This document shows positions 9,251 through 18,731 of a stretch of 64,000 bases of DNA, piece by piece. Source of the DNA: a virus. Made by a program: the position numbers and the translations under genes. Within the stretch, counting starts at the first letter, position 1. Each line of letters opens with the position of its first letter. The DNA lies in IMG/VR virus record IMGVR_UViG_3300046170_000519, positions 1-64,000 of that record, one strand, 5' to 3'. The notes under the pieces are model-generated. The model saw only the letters and a program-made list of their open reading frames with translations. It was not told the DNA's origin and made no database searches.

Positions 9251-10471
9251 TTAAACTACAATACCAGTAAGAGCTCTAGAGTCAAGAACCATTCTTCCTT
9301 CCTCAATAGATCCGTAATATCCGATCTTTTGTTGGCGAACGGTGTATTGATCATCAGCAGCAAGTCTGAGTTCTTGACCTGTTTCAGAGTCAAGAGCTAC
9401 AGCTCTCATTAATGATTCTCTAGATCTATCAATACCAATAATAATTTGATCAGTAGCACTCGCAAATGCTGAGCCTCCATGACCAAAGTTTTTACTAGCT
9501 GCAGTAGCTACTGTAGCAAAAACATCATTGAATTTCTGACCATCACCAAGTTCATTCAACTCAGTAAAGGAAACTCCATAAAGCTCAGATGCCCCAGCAT
9601 TAGAATATAACTGATTACGCATCTGCTCAGTTGCAGGAATAACACCTGCGCCAGTACTTGAAACTGTTCCAGCTGTTACTGGATCTGTAGCTGTTCCACC
9701 TCTAGTATCAGCAGTCTGAGGGCTAACTGTTAATGTAGTATCAAGACCACGAGTATTGATGGGGTTGTAAGCCATAGCACGAATTTCACCCATAATTTCA
9801 GGAGAAATAAGTAAGTCTGTAACTCCACGATTTTGAGTTACTGGAGTGCCCTTATTCCAAGCTGTATTAATGCGCTTTGCATGAGTAATCAAACGATTTA
9901 CATCAGCGAGCAAGAATTGGTCAGCATTTACAGATTGAATAACATGATCTTTTTTATTTGAAGATCCACCTGAAGAAAACTCTGATTGAGCATTAGCTAA
10001 AACTCCTAAGATTAAGTTGGCAGATGTTACTTCCTGTTTAAGCATCAATTCTTGAGCTAAACGAGAAAATGTCTTGCTAACCACATCTAGACGAGAGCGA
10101 GCAGCATATCTGCGATCAAAATCCAAAGCGGTTTCCAACCTATAGGTTGTGAATTTCAATTCACTATGTGTTGGAGCAATGTTGTTTGAAGGCAATCCAC
10201 CAGGAGTATTTTGAGTATAAATCTCAATATAATCTTCATCTGTAATGTCATGGTAAAGATCCAATGGAATAGAAGGGTTATCATCCTCATTAAAAGAGAA
10301 ACTATTAAACATGTTACTCAAAGAAGGTGCGTTATTTATAACTTCAGCCAATACTGGGGAAATAAATTCAGCAGCAGCAGCTTGAGCTTCTTGAGCGACA
10401 TTTCTGTTCTTTGAAGCCATAGCTTTAATAAGCTCGACTTGTTCTTGTGTTCTTGTTAAAGTAATATTCAT
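9251..10471 (-). CDS. Major capsid protein
   Basis: A 406-aa protein directly downstream of the decoration-like and protease-scaffold genes and followed by a strong terminator. The N-terminal 100 residues are helical and hydrophilic (a removable or scaffold-facing delta region). The body contains segments of HK97-fold type such as TYRLETALDFDRRYAARS, VTDLLISPEIMGEIRAMAYNP and IIIGIDRSRESLMR. It builds the head shell. Identity rests on size, order and these segments. Confidence 0.85.
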   Translation of the reverse strand: MNITLTRTQEQVELIKAMASKNRNVAQEAQAAAAEFISPVLAEVINNAPSLSNMFNSFSFNEDDNPSIPLDLYHDITDEDYIEIYTQNTPGGLPSNNIAPTHSELKFTTYRLETALDFDRRYAARSRLDVVSKTFSRLAQELMLKQEVTSANLILGVLANAQSEFSSGGSSNKKDHVIQSVNADQFLLADVNRLITHAKRINTAWNKGTPVTQNRGVTDLLISPEIMGEIRAMAYNPINTRGLDTTLTVSPQTADTRGGTATDPVTAGTVSSTGAGVIPATEQMRNQLYSNAGASELYGVSFTELNELGDGQKFNDVFATVATAASKNFGHGGSAFASATDQIIIGIDRSRESLMRAVALDSETGQELRLAADDQYTVRQQKIGYYGSIEEGRMVLDSRALTGIVV

Positions 10472-10492
10472 TATTGTTATCTTTCTTTTTGA

Positions 10493-11167
10493 TTATCCAA
10501 TTTTAACTAAAGCAACATTCTTGCCTGCATTCTTTCCTGTCGCAAGCACTCTTCCAACTACAGGTTTACCAGAACCAGCAATTCCAAGTTTTCCATCAGC
10601 AGCAGCCTGCAAATTAGCTCCTGGTATAATAGCTGAAGCGCTACCTAACTCTGTTGCATCAACAATTCCAGCTCCACTAGCAGCTAGTCCAACTGTTATT
10701 GTGAAAAATCCACGAGTCGCTACAGGCACAGTTTCTCCAGGGAGAACGGCTTGAAACTCATCTTTCTTTACTGGGTAATAAAGAAGCTTTTCATCATTTT
10801 CATCCCATGCCATTGTAGCACGCAATGTAATTCCTAAAATTTGGGCCTCAGCCGCAGCTACAGTAACATCATGAGCTGCAGTTGGATAAAAACTTCCTTG
10901 CTTTAATGCGTATTCTCCTTGATTGCTTCCGCCGATTTTACCAAGGTAATCATCATATGTGCGGGTAGGCTCGTCGCCTCCAAGGGTTAGTTTAGTACTG
11001 CTGTTATTTACTACAGCTGTTCCACTCCAGTTACCTCCTTTTGAGAAAGTTATGTCATCAGGACTTAAGGCTGTATATTTTGAAGCCTTAACTGAGGACA
11101 CATCTAAATTAAAAAGACCGATAACGTCATTTTCATCATATTGTCTAAATGGTAATAATTTATGCAT
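10493..11167 (-). CDS. Capsid decoration or head-stabilising protein
   Basis: A 224-aa Gly/Ala-rich protein, beta-rich, with no signal peptide, immediately before the major capsid gene. In many phages this slot holds a decoration or head fibre protein. The C-terminal section (KLGIAGSGKPVVGRVLATGK) resembles capsid-decorating beta-tulip proteins, though not decisively. The start is ATG 11167; the gene is 21 bp from the capsid start, so the two are probably co-expressed. Confidence 0.6.
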   Translation of the reverse strand: MHKLLPFRQYDENDVIGLFNLDVSSVKASKYTALSPDDITFSKGGNWSGTAVVNNSSTKLTLGGDEPTRTYDDYLGKIGGSNQGEYALKQGSFYPTAAHDVTVAAAEAQILGITLRATMAWDENDEKLLYYPVKKDEFQAVLPGETVPVATRGFFTITVGLAASGAGIVDATELGSASAIIPGANLQAAADGKLGIAGSGKPVVGRVLATGKNAGKNVALVKIG

Positions 11168-11186
11168 GATTGTGTTTTGTTAAATA

Positions 11187-12758
11187 TTAAAATGTTATTG
11201 TTAAGTTTTCTTTAGCGAATGCTGTTGAAAATTTTTCTCTTAAAGATTGTGGCTCTTCTGAAGATTCAGTGTTGTTATTTGGAATAACTTCTTCTTCTTT
11301 AGCGCTAGCCAAAGCTTCTTCTACATTAACTTCATTCTCAGATTCTTCTGAAGAAGCTTCGCTCTCTCCTGAGATACGTTTTTTAACTTCTTCTTCCAAT
11401 CTTGTTTGAAATTCTTTTTCTTTTGCTTCAATGTACTCTTTATTTTTATGAGCCCACATTACAGAAATTTTTTCTTTATACTCATCAAACGAAGAATCTT
11501 CGATATCGAGAGATCCAACTTCTTTAGCTAAAAGCTCTCTATCCGAATCAGAAAGGTCATAATTCGCTTCAATTTCTTCCATTCTGGAATTGAATGCTGA
11601 ATCCTTTTTCGTTTCTAAAATTTCATTCTTTAGAGACTCAACACTAGCTTCAGAGTTTTCAAGCTGAGTTTTAAGCTCTTCGATATCTTTTTTCATCCGA
11701 GCTTCCGCTTCATCAAGGCTTTTCTTTTGATTAGCAAGATCGGATAATTCTTGTTCATATTGCTCACTTTTGGATTTAATTGCATCTCCAATTACTCTTC
11801 CAATGTTAGCAACAGCCTCTTGAGAAAAGTTATGCTCAGGCATCTTTTCTTCAAGCAAAGCTTTAAAATCTTCCATTAATTCTTTTTTTTCCATAGTTGT
11901 AGAAATTATATTTATAGACTCTGTTACATTATTTTTTTCGCTTTGTGAAATTTTTTTTAATTTTTTTTTATCAGAAGCTTTTTCCTGGTGTAGGTCTTTA
12001 TCTTGATTTTCGTTCTCTTCCGCCAAGATTATACCCTTCACATCTGCAGCTGGATTAGTTGTGAATCCGATTCCTAAAGGATAAACTTCTCCAACAACTA
12101 ACCTGTAAACAGGAGTTCCGTCTTCCATCTTTCCTTCTCCTTCAAAAGAAGTTAGGAATTCTGATAACTCAGATATTACTTTTGGATCTTCAACAATTTC
12201 AGCTTCTTTGAGGTTTTCACTACCAACAGCAATTACATAATCATTAAAACCAAGTTCCCAACTCGCAGAAACACTCATGTATAACTCATCTTGAGGATCT
12301 ATTGATTTTTTAACTATGTCGCCAAAATCTTGATGAGTATGAGTATACAATATAGAGCCGAAAGATAAATTAAAAACATCAAGCCCATAACTATCAATAT
12401 CAGTTATTATTTCATTAGTTTGCAAATCAGAAAAAGCTGAAGAAATGATATGCCCTACGATTTGTTTTTTGTTGTGCTCTATATTTGTTGGTTTATGGAT
12501 AAAATAATCTTTAATTTTTTTAGCTGTAGTGGTATCGATACCATCTCCATTTCTATTAAATTTATTAATCAACGCGCCATTAAAAGCTAAGCCAACAATA
12601 TCAATATTTTTATCATAATCTATATCACCACTTTTGATTAATTCTTTAAGTGGAGACAAATCACTTATTGAAGCTATAGATTCTTGTAAAAATTTATTTT
12701 TTTTAATTTGTGAAGCTTTAACTTCTGAAGAAAACTTTGTTTTATATTTAAAATTCAT
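11187..12758 (-). CDS. Prohead protease fused to scaffold
   Basis: A 523-aa protein from ATG 12758. Residues about 1-260 look like a phage prohead protease or head-maturation domain (NIEHNKKQIVGHI, MSVSASWELGF, YPLGIGFTTNPAADVKG). Residues about 280-523 are a long Glu/Lys coiled coil typical of scaffold. The fused arrangement would let the enzyme sit inside the prohead and cleave scaffold and capsid. An internal ATG (MEKKELMEDF, about residue 290) could give free scaffold, but I see no good ribosome site before it. A GTGTAACA box lies 15 bp upstream of the start. Confidence 0.7.
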   Translation of the reverse strand: MNFKYKTKFSSEVKASQIKKNKFLQESIASISDLSPLKELIKSGDIDYDKNIDIVGLAFNGALINKFNRNGDGIDTTTAKKIKDYFIHKPTNIEHNKKQIVGHIISSAFSDLQTNEIITDIDSYGLDVFNLSFGSILYTHTHQDFGDIVKKSIDPQDELYMSVSASWELGFNDYVIAVGSENLKEAEIVEDPKVISELSEFLTSFEGEGKMEDGTPVYRLVVGEVYPLGIGFTTNPAADVKGIILAEENENQDKDLHQEKASDKKKLKKISQSEKNNVTESINIISTTMEKKELMEDFKALLEEKMPEHNFSQEAVANIGRVIGDAIKSKSEQYEQELSDLANQKKSLDEAEARMKKDIEELKTQLENSEASVESLKNEILETKKDSAFNSRMEEIEANYDLSDSDRELLAKEVGSLDIEDSSFDEYKEKISVMWAHKNKEYIEAKEKEFQTRLEEEVKKRISGESEASSEESENEVNVEEALASAKEEEVIPNNNTESSEEPQSLREKFSTAFAKENLTITF

Positions 12759-12806
12759 AACAATGTTGTAATTGTTACACAATTTTATTTTTAAAATGAA
12801 AAACTT

Positions 12807-13382
12807 TTATCTTGTAATGTATCGGTATTTATCGTAATCATTATTTAATTCTAATAAATCGATATCATCACTAATCTTTAACATACAGAGCGAGTCTACA
12901 CTCTTAACTATACTAAAATATTTTTTTTCCAAAGTTAATTCAGATAAATACCTTTTAGCATCATGTATTAATACGATTGGGTCTACCCCCATATCTTTAG
13001 AGTATTTTATTGTGGCTAGAGCGCAAGCTATTCTAAACCTTCCATCTATTAATACAACCTCTGGTATATCTTCTGCATTGTTTATCGCTTGACTGTATGT
13101 AGGCCACAAATTTTTTCTTGCCTCATCGGTGGGGTAGCCATACGAATGGGTGGGCCCTAAATCAATATGCTCAAACTTGAATCTTTTTTCATCTTGAATT
13201 ATTTTTTCAACTTTATCCAACCATTTTCTATCAGTATCTATTGTGCGAACCTTTGCCGAAGAATTGTCGTATACAAAAACCGTACTACCTCCACATCCGT
13301 ATTCAAAGTAAGTATTAATGCTTTTTGTCGTTTCTAAAAGAAATTCAATTTCTTTTTCGTTCATTCCAACTTTCAATCGCAT
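12807..13382 (-). CDS. SAM-dependent methyltransferase-like protein
   Basis: A 191-aa Rossmann-type protein: residues 26-33 read YFEYGCGGST (nucleotide-binding loop), then VRTIDTDRKWL with an acidic residue after the second strand, and a later PEVVLIDGRFR strand. These match class I methyltransferase-like proteins often linked to sugar or surface chemistry. It starts MRLKVG, the same leader as the adjacent sulfotransferase, because both lie beside copies of a 103-105 bp duplication. It is probably cargo in the head operon rather than a virion gene. Confidence 0.6.
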   Translation of the reverse strand: MRLKVGMNEKEIEFLLETTKSINTYFEYGCGGSTVFVYDNSSAKVRTIDTDRKWLDKVEKIIQDEKRFKFEHIDLGPTHSYGYPTDEARKNLWPTYSQAINNAEDIPEVVLIDGRFRIACALATIKYSKDMGVDPIVLIHDAKRYLSELTLEKKYFSIVKSVDSLCMLKISDDIDLLELNNDYDKYRYITR

Positions 13383-13467
13383 TTTATTTTTTTTCTTTTG
13401 AGTTTTTTTGAGCTTTTTAAAGACTTTTCATCAGGGTAATCTTTATCTCCAGGTTTAGCTGGTTTGT
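13365..13467 (-). repeat. Left copy of a duplication flanking the sulfotransferase gene
   Basis: 103 bp nearly identical to 14142-14246. It spans the first codons of the methyltransferase-like gene and a remnant of the C-terminal codons of the 194-aa gene. Compared with the right copy it lacks 2 nt, which breaks the frame, so it is a dead copy of the coding end. Confidence 0.9.
13383..13467 (-). pseudogene. Frameshifted C-terminal remnant of the 194-aa head gene
   Basis: The sequence corresponds to the last 27 codons and stop of the gene at 14161-14745 (KPAKPGDKDYPDEKS region). A 2-nt deletion in the Lys-rich run shifts the frame and there is no start codon. It sits between the sulfotransferase and methyltransferase genes and is best explained as the left target copy of an insertion. 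Confidence 0.8.
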
Positions 13468-13484
13468 TAAAGGTTCTCTATGTC

Positions 13485-14159
13485 TCATACTATATCTATG
13501 TTAAAAATATTTCTCATATATTCATTAATCTCATCATTCTTAATGACATCTTTCCATTTATTTGGATTTGACTTTGCAATTGAATGATATCTACCATTAA
13601 CCTCATTAATATTCAGACTACCACCCGTGAATGATGATCCCTTGCCAATACCAGAGTTTGGCAACCCAGTAGGTACTACTTTATGTGACCAACCAAATCT
13701 ATTTTCTACCTTCATTGCATAATCACTATCTGAAACTAATTTATTATATAAAATGAACTTATTAGGGTATTTATCATATAACATACAATACTTTAAATAT
13801 ATTTCATCACACTTACCACCCCAACAAGTATCTCTATTCGATTTTATCCTAGATGCCCATATATTATACCAATCTCTAAGGATAATAATATCATTATCTA
13901 AAATATGTGTAGGTGCGACATCCTCATACGAGGAAATTAAAACATCATATTTCCCATCTGGTGGTTTCTTTAACTCAATTTTACCACCCAACCAAGTAAC
14001 ATGTTGCCCTACTTTACCATTTGTAATTGCATTTTTATGATAACCATATTCAAAATGCGAAAGTATCCATTCTATGATCATGTGATTACCTGATCTCCTC
14101 AATCCATATGTATTATACTCCACCATCTTAATAAACCCCTCTCCAACTTTCAATGGCAT
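13485..14159 (-). CDS. Sulfotransferase-like protein (probable inserted cargo)
   Basis: A 224-aa protein with a P-loop-like YGLRRSGNHMIIEWIL motif (residues 18-33), the PAPS 5'-phosphosulfate loop seen in a class of phage and cyanobacterial sulfotransferases, and an IIILRDWYNIWASR segment resembling the 3'-phosphate site. It would transfer sulfate from PAPS to a sugar or protein. The first 11 residues (MPLKVG...) come from the duplicated start of the neighbouring gene; the native start may have been the Met at residue 12. It is flanked by 103-105 bp direct repeats. Confidence 0.65.
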   Translation of the reverse strand: MPLKVGEGFIKMVEYNTYGLRRSGNHMIIEWILSHFEYGYHKNAITNGKVGQHVTWLGGKIELKKPPDGKYDVLISSYEDVAPTHILDNDIIILRDWYNIWASRIKSNRDTCWGGKCDEIYLKYCMLYDKYPNKFILYNKLVSDSDYAMKVENRFGWSHKVVPTGLPNSGIGKGSSFTGGSLNINEVNGRYHSIAKSNPNKWKDVIKNDEINEYMRNIFNIDIV

Positions 14160-14246
14160 TTTATTTTTTTTCTTTTGAGTTTTTTTGAGCTTTTTTTAAA
14201 GACTTTTCATCAGGGTAATCTTTATCTCCAGGTTTAGCTGGTTTGT
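14142..14246 (-). repeat. Right copy of the duplication flanking the sulfotransferase gene
   Basis: 105 bp forming the intact C-terminus and stop of the 194-aa gene plus the first codons of the sulfotransferase gene. It differs from the left copy by a 2-nt indel and one or two substitutions, indicating a recent event. Confidence 0.9.
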
Positions 14247-14745
14247 AGTTTTTCCCCATCCTTTTTTTCTTTCTTCTAATGTTTTCCCAGAGTCCAGGTT
14301 TATTTTTCTTACCTTCTGATTCGTCCATTTCATCGAGTAAAATATCTTCAAGATCTTGTTCTGTAAATTCCTCTAAAGAACCTTCAACTTTTGAACCTCC
14401 TCGCCATTGCCTGCAAGACCAGTATCTAGCTTTCCATTTTGGCCCAGGGTTTCCGCAGTTATGCCTAGCTCTAAAAGATTTTCTTCTTGCAGGATCATCT
14501 CTTTTAATTTCCATGTTTGGATCTCCGAAGTTCACTTTTACAATATTCCCTTTGTCATTCTTTACATAAACAGAAAATTTCTTAGGCCCCTTTGGAGTTC
14601 TGAATGGCTTATTTAAAGTTTTACCTTTATTCTTTTCTTCAGCCCATATTTCCTCAGAAATCAATTCTTCACTTCCACAATCAGGACAGAATAAACTTTT
14701 AGCATTTATTATTTCAGAAAGATCTATATTTATATATTTTCTCAT
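14161..14745 (-). CDS. Conserved phage head-region protein with zinc site
   Basis: A 194-aa basic protein. An N-terminal CPDCG pair is followed by a segment built on KKFSVYVKN, KVNFGDPNMEIKRDDP, ARRKSFRARHNCGNP and KARYWSCRQW. I recognise this as a widespread conserved phage protein of unknown exact role, usually next to portal or protease genes. Conserved Cys suggest metal binding. The acidic then Lys-rich tail (residues 130-194) looks disordered. Its C-terminal codons are duplicated at 13365-13467. Confidence 0.7.
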   Translation of the reverse strand: MRKYINIDLSEIINAKSLFCPDCGSEELISEEIWAEEKNKGKTLNKPFRTPKGPKKFSVYVKNDKGNIVKVNFGDPNMEIKRDDPARRKSFRARHNCGNPGPKWKARYWSCRQWRGGSKVEGSLEEFTEQDLEDILLDEMDESEGKKNKPGLWENIRRKKKRMGKNYKPAKPGDKDYPDEKSLKKAQKNSKEKK

Positions 14746-14753
14746 ATTTTATA

Positions 14754-16823
14754 CTACACAGGTTTTTCTCTGCTGTGAAAAAGAATTGCTGACGGGTAAT
14801 CAGATAATTGATGCTTGGCTGATATTTCTAGTATTTCTTGAAGGCTGGTTAACTTGTCAATACTTTCTGGGTCTTTTACGCACGCTTTTATGCTTTCCTC
14901 CCAATCTTCACTTAAGTTGGATACAACAACAGACTCTATTAACTTGTCTAAAATATTGTTTTGATCTTTACTTAATCTTTTAACTTTAAATTTTGATTTT
15001 AATTCTGACAAACCTAAAGATCTTAGTTTTTCTATTGATTGAATGGTAGACTGAATATCTTTCCTTGAATATAGTTGGTTGGCTGTAGCACCCGTTGGTC
15101 TTCCAACTTCTTTCGGTGGGTTATTTTTTTGCTGTTGATCTGTTTTAATCACTTGTTTTTGGTTGGCGGATTTATTAATCTGTTTTTCCTTGAGGTCTCT
15201 CTCTTCTTCAGCTCCAGGAGCTTCAACCAAAGGCACTCCCCCAATTAAGGGATTGTACATACCTTTCTCTCTGTCATCTAAGTATTTTTCTTGAGCTGGC
15301 TCTAATTCATCTGCATGAGGGAAAATACCTGTCCTTATCGCCTGCATACCTTGCTCTGGAGAGAGTACTCCTATTTCCAGAAGTCGTGTTATAACTCTTT
15401 GAAATTGAACTTCGTCTTTAATATCCACTTCTTGAAATTTCACTGTTGGGTATTGTTTAAATCCCATTTTTCGAGAAAGTATTTTTACTTGAGGCATGAT
15501 AAAATCATTAATAAAAGCGTTTCTCGCTTCTTTCAATCTTTCCAAGAAAATTTGAGCTTTAATTTGTGTGCTAGAATAATTTTCTTTACCTACAATAATA
15601 TTTTGCAATCCTTCTCTAATGTCTTGATTTACTATTTCGTATTTATTAGGCCCTAGTATTTTGTTCACATCAGGCATTACGAAATCAGCTTTTGTCGTGT
15701 AGTCGCTAACTAATACTCGACCAACACTTTCATTTTGAAACAAGCACTGCATAGCACTTAAACTATGGGGGTTAATTCCACCTTTATCTGGTTCCGTCCC
15801 CATTGTAATTAACAGTACAACATTTTCTATTGTTCGACTTATAGCCTGATCAATTTTTTTAAGTTCTATTTTCCAGTTCAGATCATCTAACACTGGAAAT
15901 CCAAAAGGGATTGCAAAAGGTTCATAATCTTGTTTTTTATAAAATGAAAAAATTAATTTTTCTGAATCTAATGGCACAAGTATTCCTGTGGTATTGAACT
16001 GCCCTTTTTTAATTGCTTTTTGAGTTTCTAAATCAAAAGAGTTGAATATATCTTGATCTTCTTTTGTGGCGGGATTTCTTAATCTTTCTAACTCATATTC
16101 TGATAATATTTTTTTATAAGCCCCAGAGTCAAAAGATGTTGCTCTGTTTGCTGTTATATCGTATGGATTCAATAATATATATCTAACAGGTATTTTACCA
16201 TCCTCTAAAAACTTATTTCCTTCAGCTCCATAGACTTTATTTAGATTTAACAGATCTTTTTTATTAAACTCTCCATCTATTCGATAAAAAAATATATTCC
16301 CACTTCTATAGTACTCTCTAAAATATTGATCCTTTAATTTCCATAGATTAATTTTTTCAAACCATTTATATATAAACTTTCTTGCAGTTTCACTGCCACC
16401 TTCTAAGTATATTTCAGAATTTGAAAACTCTGACATAACATCGATAGCGTTTCGGAATATTGGTATATTCGCATAAGCTTTTTGGCATAACTCTATAGTT
16501 TCCCTTACATCAATACCATCAACACTTACATTATAAGGTAGTATACCTTCAGATATATTTTTAAATTTATCCGCTTTAATTCTTGAGCCTAATCTCCCTC
16601 TAGATTTACTGCTTGAATCTGCTGATCGAAGAGCATCTGTTATTGGCCCGCCACAACTAGCTTTTGATTCGAACAGCTGAGGTTTTGTTTTACTTGAAGC
16701 TTCGCTAACATAATAATTATCTCCACACATTATAGGCTCAAAAGAACTTTGCTCCTGTGCGACATCTTTTTTTTCAAATCTATTCCAGTAGCTTGATTTT
16801 TTTGTATATTTTCTTTTACTCAT
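14754..16823 (-). CDS. Portal protein
   Basis: A 689-aa protein directly downstream of the large terminase. It carries portal-type sequence: a clip/stem region with FREYYRSGNIFFYRIDGEF, YILLNPYDITANR and DQAISRTIENVVLL, then an ANAFINDF-like stem helix region (KEARNAFINDFIMPQVK). The dodecamer forms the DNA entry vertex. The N-terminal 60 and C-terminal 120 residues are charged and low complexity. The start is ATG 16823, with a GTGTAATC box 17 bp upstream. Confidence 0.85.
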   Translation of the reverse strand: MSKRKYTKKSSYWNRFEKKDVAQEQSSFEPIMCGDNYYVSEASSKTKPQLFESKASCGGPITDALRSADSSSKSRGRLGSRIKADKFKNISEGILPYNVSVDGIDVRETIELCQKAYANIPIFRNAIDVMSEFSNSEIYLEGGSETARKFIYKWFEKINLWKLKDQYFREYYRSGNIFFYRIDGEFNKKDLLNLNKVYGAEGNKFLEDGKIPVRYILLNPYDITANRATSFDSGAYKKILSEYELERLRNPATKEDQDIFNSFDLETQKAIKKGQFNTTGILVPLDSEKLIFSFYKKQDYEPFAIPFGFPVLDDLNWKIELKKIDQAISRTIENVVLLITMGTEPDKGGINPHSLSAMQCLFQNESVGRVLVSDYTTKADFVMPDVNKILGPNKYEIVNQDIREGLQNIIVGKENYSSTQIKAQIFLERLKEARNAFINDFIMPQVKILSRKMGFKQYPTVKFQEVDIKDEVQFQRVITRLLEIGVLSPEQGMQAIRTGIFPHADELEPAQEKYLDDREKGMYNPLIGGVPLVEAPGAEEERDLKEKQINKSANQKQVIKTDQQQKNNPPKEVGRPTGATANQLYSRKDIQSTIQSIEKLRSLGLSELKSKFKVKRLSKDQNNILDKLIESVVVSNLSEDWEESIKACVKDPESIDKLTSLQEILEISAKHQLSDYPSAILFHSREKPV

Positions 16824-16874
16824 GGCTGGGTTACTTTATGATTACACGCAAAAGTTTAAAAGTGACTTTTAAAG

Positions 16875-18731
16875 TTACTTTATAAACATTGGGGCAAAAG
16901 TTAAATGATTTTCTTGTTTATAGTTTTTGATGTCATGGTATATTTTAACCATCCAACTACCTAAAACTAAAGCAGAATAACAGTCTTTCCTCGCTTTACT
17001 TGGCCCAGTAGTCTTTTTTAAATTTAATGGCAAATCAAATGTTTGAGTTCCTTGTGGAGATGATCTCACTTCAATCAAAGCGCATTGCCCTTTAGTATAT
17101 GATATCATATCATTTTGATGTTCTATAAAATCAATCATTTTAGCCCCATCTGTTTGGCTAATTTCATCATCATTAAAATTCATAAATCTCAGTTTTTGAA
17201 TCGGGATTTGCTTTCTTCTCTGGGATTGAAAATGTTCATTTATACTTCTTGATGCGAACCAAACTCTTTTATGGTCAAAATTTGCTTGAAGCAATTCGTT
17301 GGCTCTTCGGATCCAATCTGATGTAGGCTTCCTTAAGCAGCAAGGTATTCCTTCGTTAGAAAACTCTCTTTTAGCTTTTGATAGTGATTTTTGGTAATTT
17401 TCTATATCATCAAATTCTGTTTCAATAATATTGATTTTATGTTTTGAGTTTTTGAATTCAATATTTTCTTGTAGAGCGTTAATAAATTGTACACCACCAT
17501 TATAATCGCCTACAATAGCTTTTATATTAAAATTATTTAATATATAATTAAAATATTGTATATGATTTTTTAAACTTTCTCCAGCCATTGCATAAACATG
17601 AACTAATGTACAAGTATTTTTTTCTGGATGTAATTTAAATACCTGCATGGCAAAGTCATCAGAGCTTTCTGATTCAGCCCAACTTGGGTCAAATGCCAAT
17701 AAATATTTAGCACCTTCTTCTCCTTTCACCTCGACACTCGGATGACTACCTTCTTCTACGGTGCAAGCTTTCATTGTTGAAATCTTAAAATAGCCTGAGC
17801 TATCATCAGTAAAAATTGCACCAAATTCTCGATCATATTGACTTTGACTCATGGTTGACTTCGCTTGTTCTACCAAATTCTGATCATATAGTTGTTTTGG
17901 AGCGCAGTCATAAGAGAAGTGCATAATAGATCTAGAAGCGTTATCATTTTCATTTTCTTTTAATATAGATTGCTCAAAGTTTTCGTAAAGCTTATATAGA
18001 TACTCAAATTTATAACTTGCAGACGAAAGCATAATTAGCTTATTGTTAGGCCAAACATATCTATCCTCTTCTTTCATTTCTCCGCTAGCTATTAGCTTTG
18101 TTTCAAGATTGTACATATCTTCTCTTTCTTTTGGATTTTGAACAACAGACAAGAATGGGACGATAACCTCATTATAAACTCTCTCTGGCATAAGTAACAT
18201 CTCATCGATAATAATCCTATGAAACCTAAACCCTCTAAGTTTTGATCCATCTCCCAAAGGTAATGCTCGAATAGAGCTGTCGCCTATTTCCATAACCCAT
18301 TCATCATTTTGCTTGGAAACTCTTGTAATACAATTTGATAAATATTTGGCTTCTGGTTTAGCAGCGATATCTTCAATTTTTTTAAAAATCATTTTTGCTT
18401 GTCGAAATGATTTAGAAAGTATACCAATATCTACCCCTTGATTCATTATTGCATCCATGAAGGCAAAAATTCCAGTAGTCCAGGATTTTGACATACCACG
18501 AGACCATATACCCAAAAAGTAATCGCTCTCAAACATTGCTTTTATAGCCATATGTTGAAATGGAAACAAATCCACCCCTGCAATTAAATTAGTACTGAAA
18601 GTTACATTCTCTTTCAAAAATTTATACAACAATATCTTAGCTTCCCTTTCTTCTAGAAAACCTTGTTTAGATTTTAGGATATCATTGATATCCTCTTTCT
18701 TTTTCTTTTTGTGTGGTTGCTCCCAAGCCAT
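16875..18731 (-). CDS. terL: Terminase large subunit
   Basis: A 618-aa packaging motor. A Walker A-like IWSRGMSKSW (residues 76-84), a Walker B strand IIIDEM (173-178) and a coupling segment around IMLSSASY (233-240) form the ATPase. An RNase H-like nuclease follows with Asp in LLAFDPSW (D348), IVGDYNGG (D409) and a late RKDCYSA segment. It cuts concatemers and pumps DNA through the portal. It starts one base after the upstream stop. The small subunit is not clearly identified. Confidence 0.93.
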   Translation of the reverse strand: MAWEQPHKKKKKEDINDILKSKQGFLEEREAKILLYKFLKENVTFSTNLIAGVDLFPFQHMAIKAMFESDYFLGIWSRGMSKSWTTGIFAFMDAIMNQGVDIGILSKSFRQAKMIFKKIEDIAAKPEAKYLSNCITRVSKQNDEWVMEIGDSSIRALPLGDGSKLRGFRFHRIIIDEMLLMPERVYNEVIVPFLSVVQNPKEREDMYNLETKLIASGEMKEEDRYVWPNNKLIMLSSASYKFEYLYKLYENFEQSILKENENDNASRSIMHFSYDCAPKQLYDQNLVEQAKSTMSQSQYDREFGAIFTDDSSGYFKISTMKACTVEEGSHPSVEVKGEEGAKYLLAFDPSWAESESSDDFAMQVFKLHPEKNTCTLVHVYAMAGESLKNHIQYFNYILNNFNIKAIVGDYNGGVQFINALQENIEFKNSKHKINIIETEFDDIENYQKSLSKAKREFSNEGIPCCLRKPTSDWIRRANELLQANFDHKRVWFASRSINEHFQSQRRKQIPIQKLRFMNFNDDEISQTDGAKMIDFIEHQNDMISYTKGQCALIEVRSSPQGTQTFDLPLNLKKTTGPSKARKDCYSALVLGSWMVKIYHDIKNYKQENHLTFAPMFIK

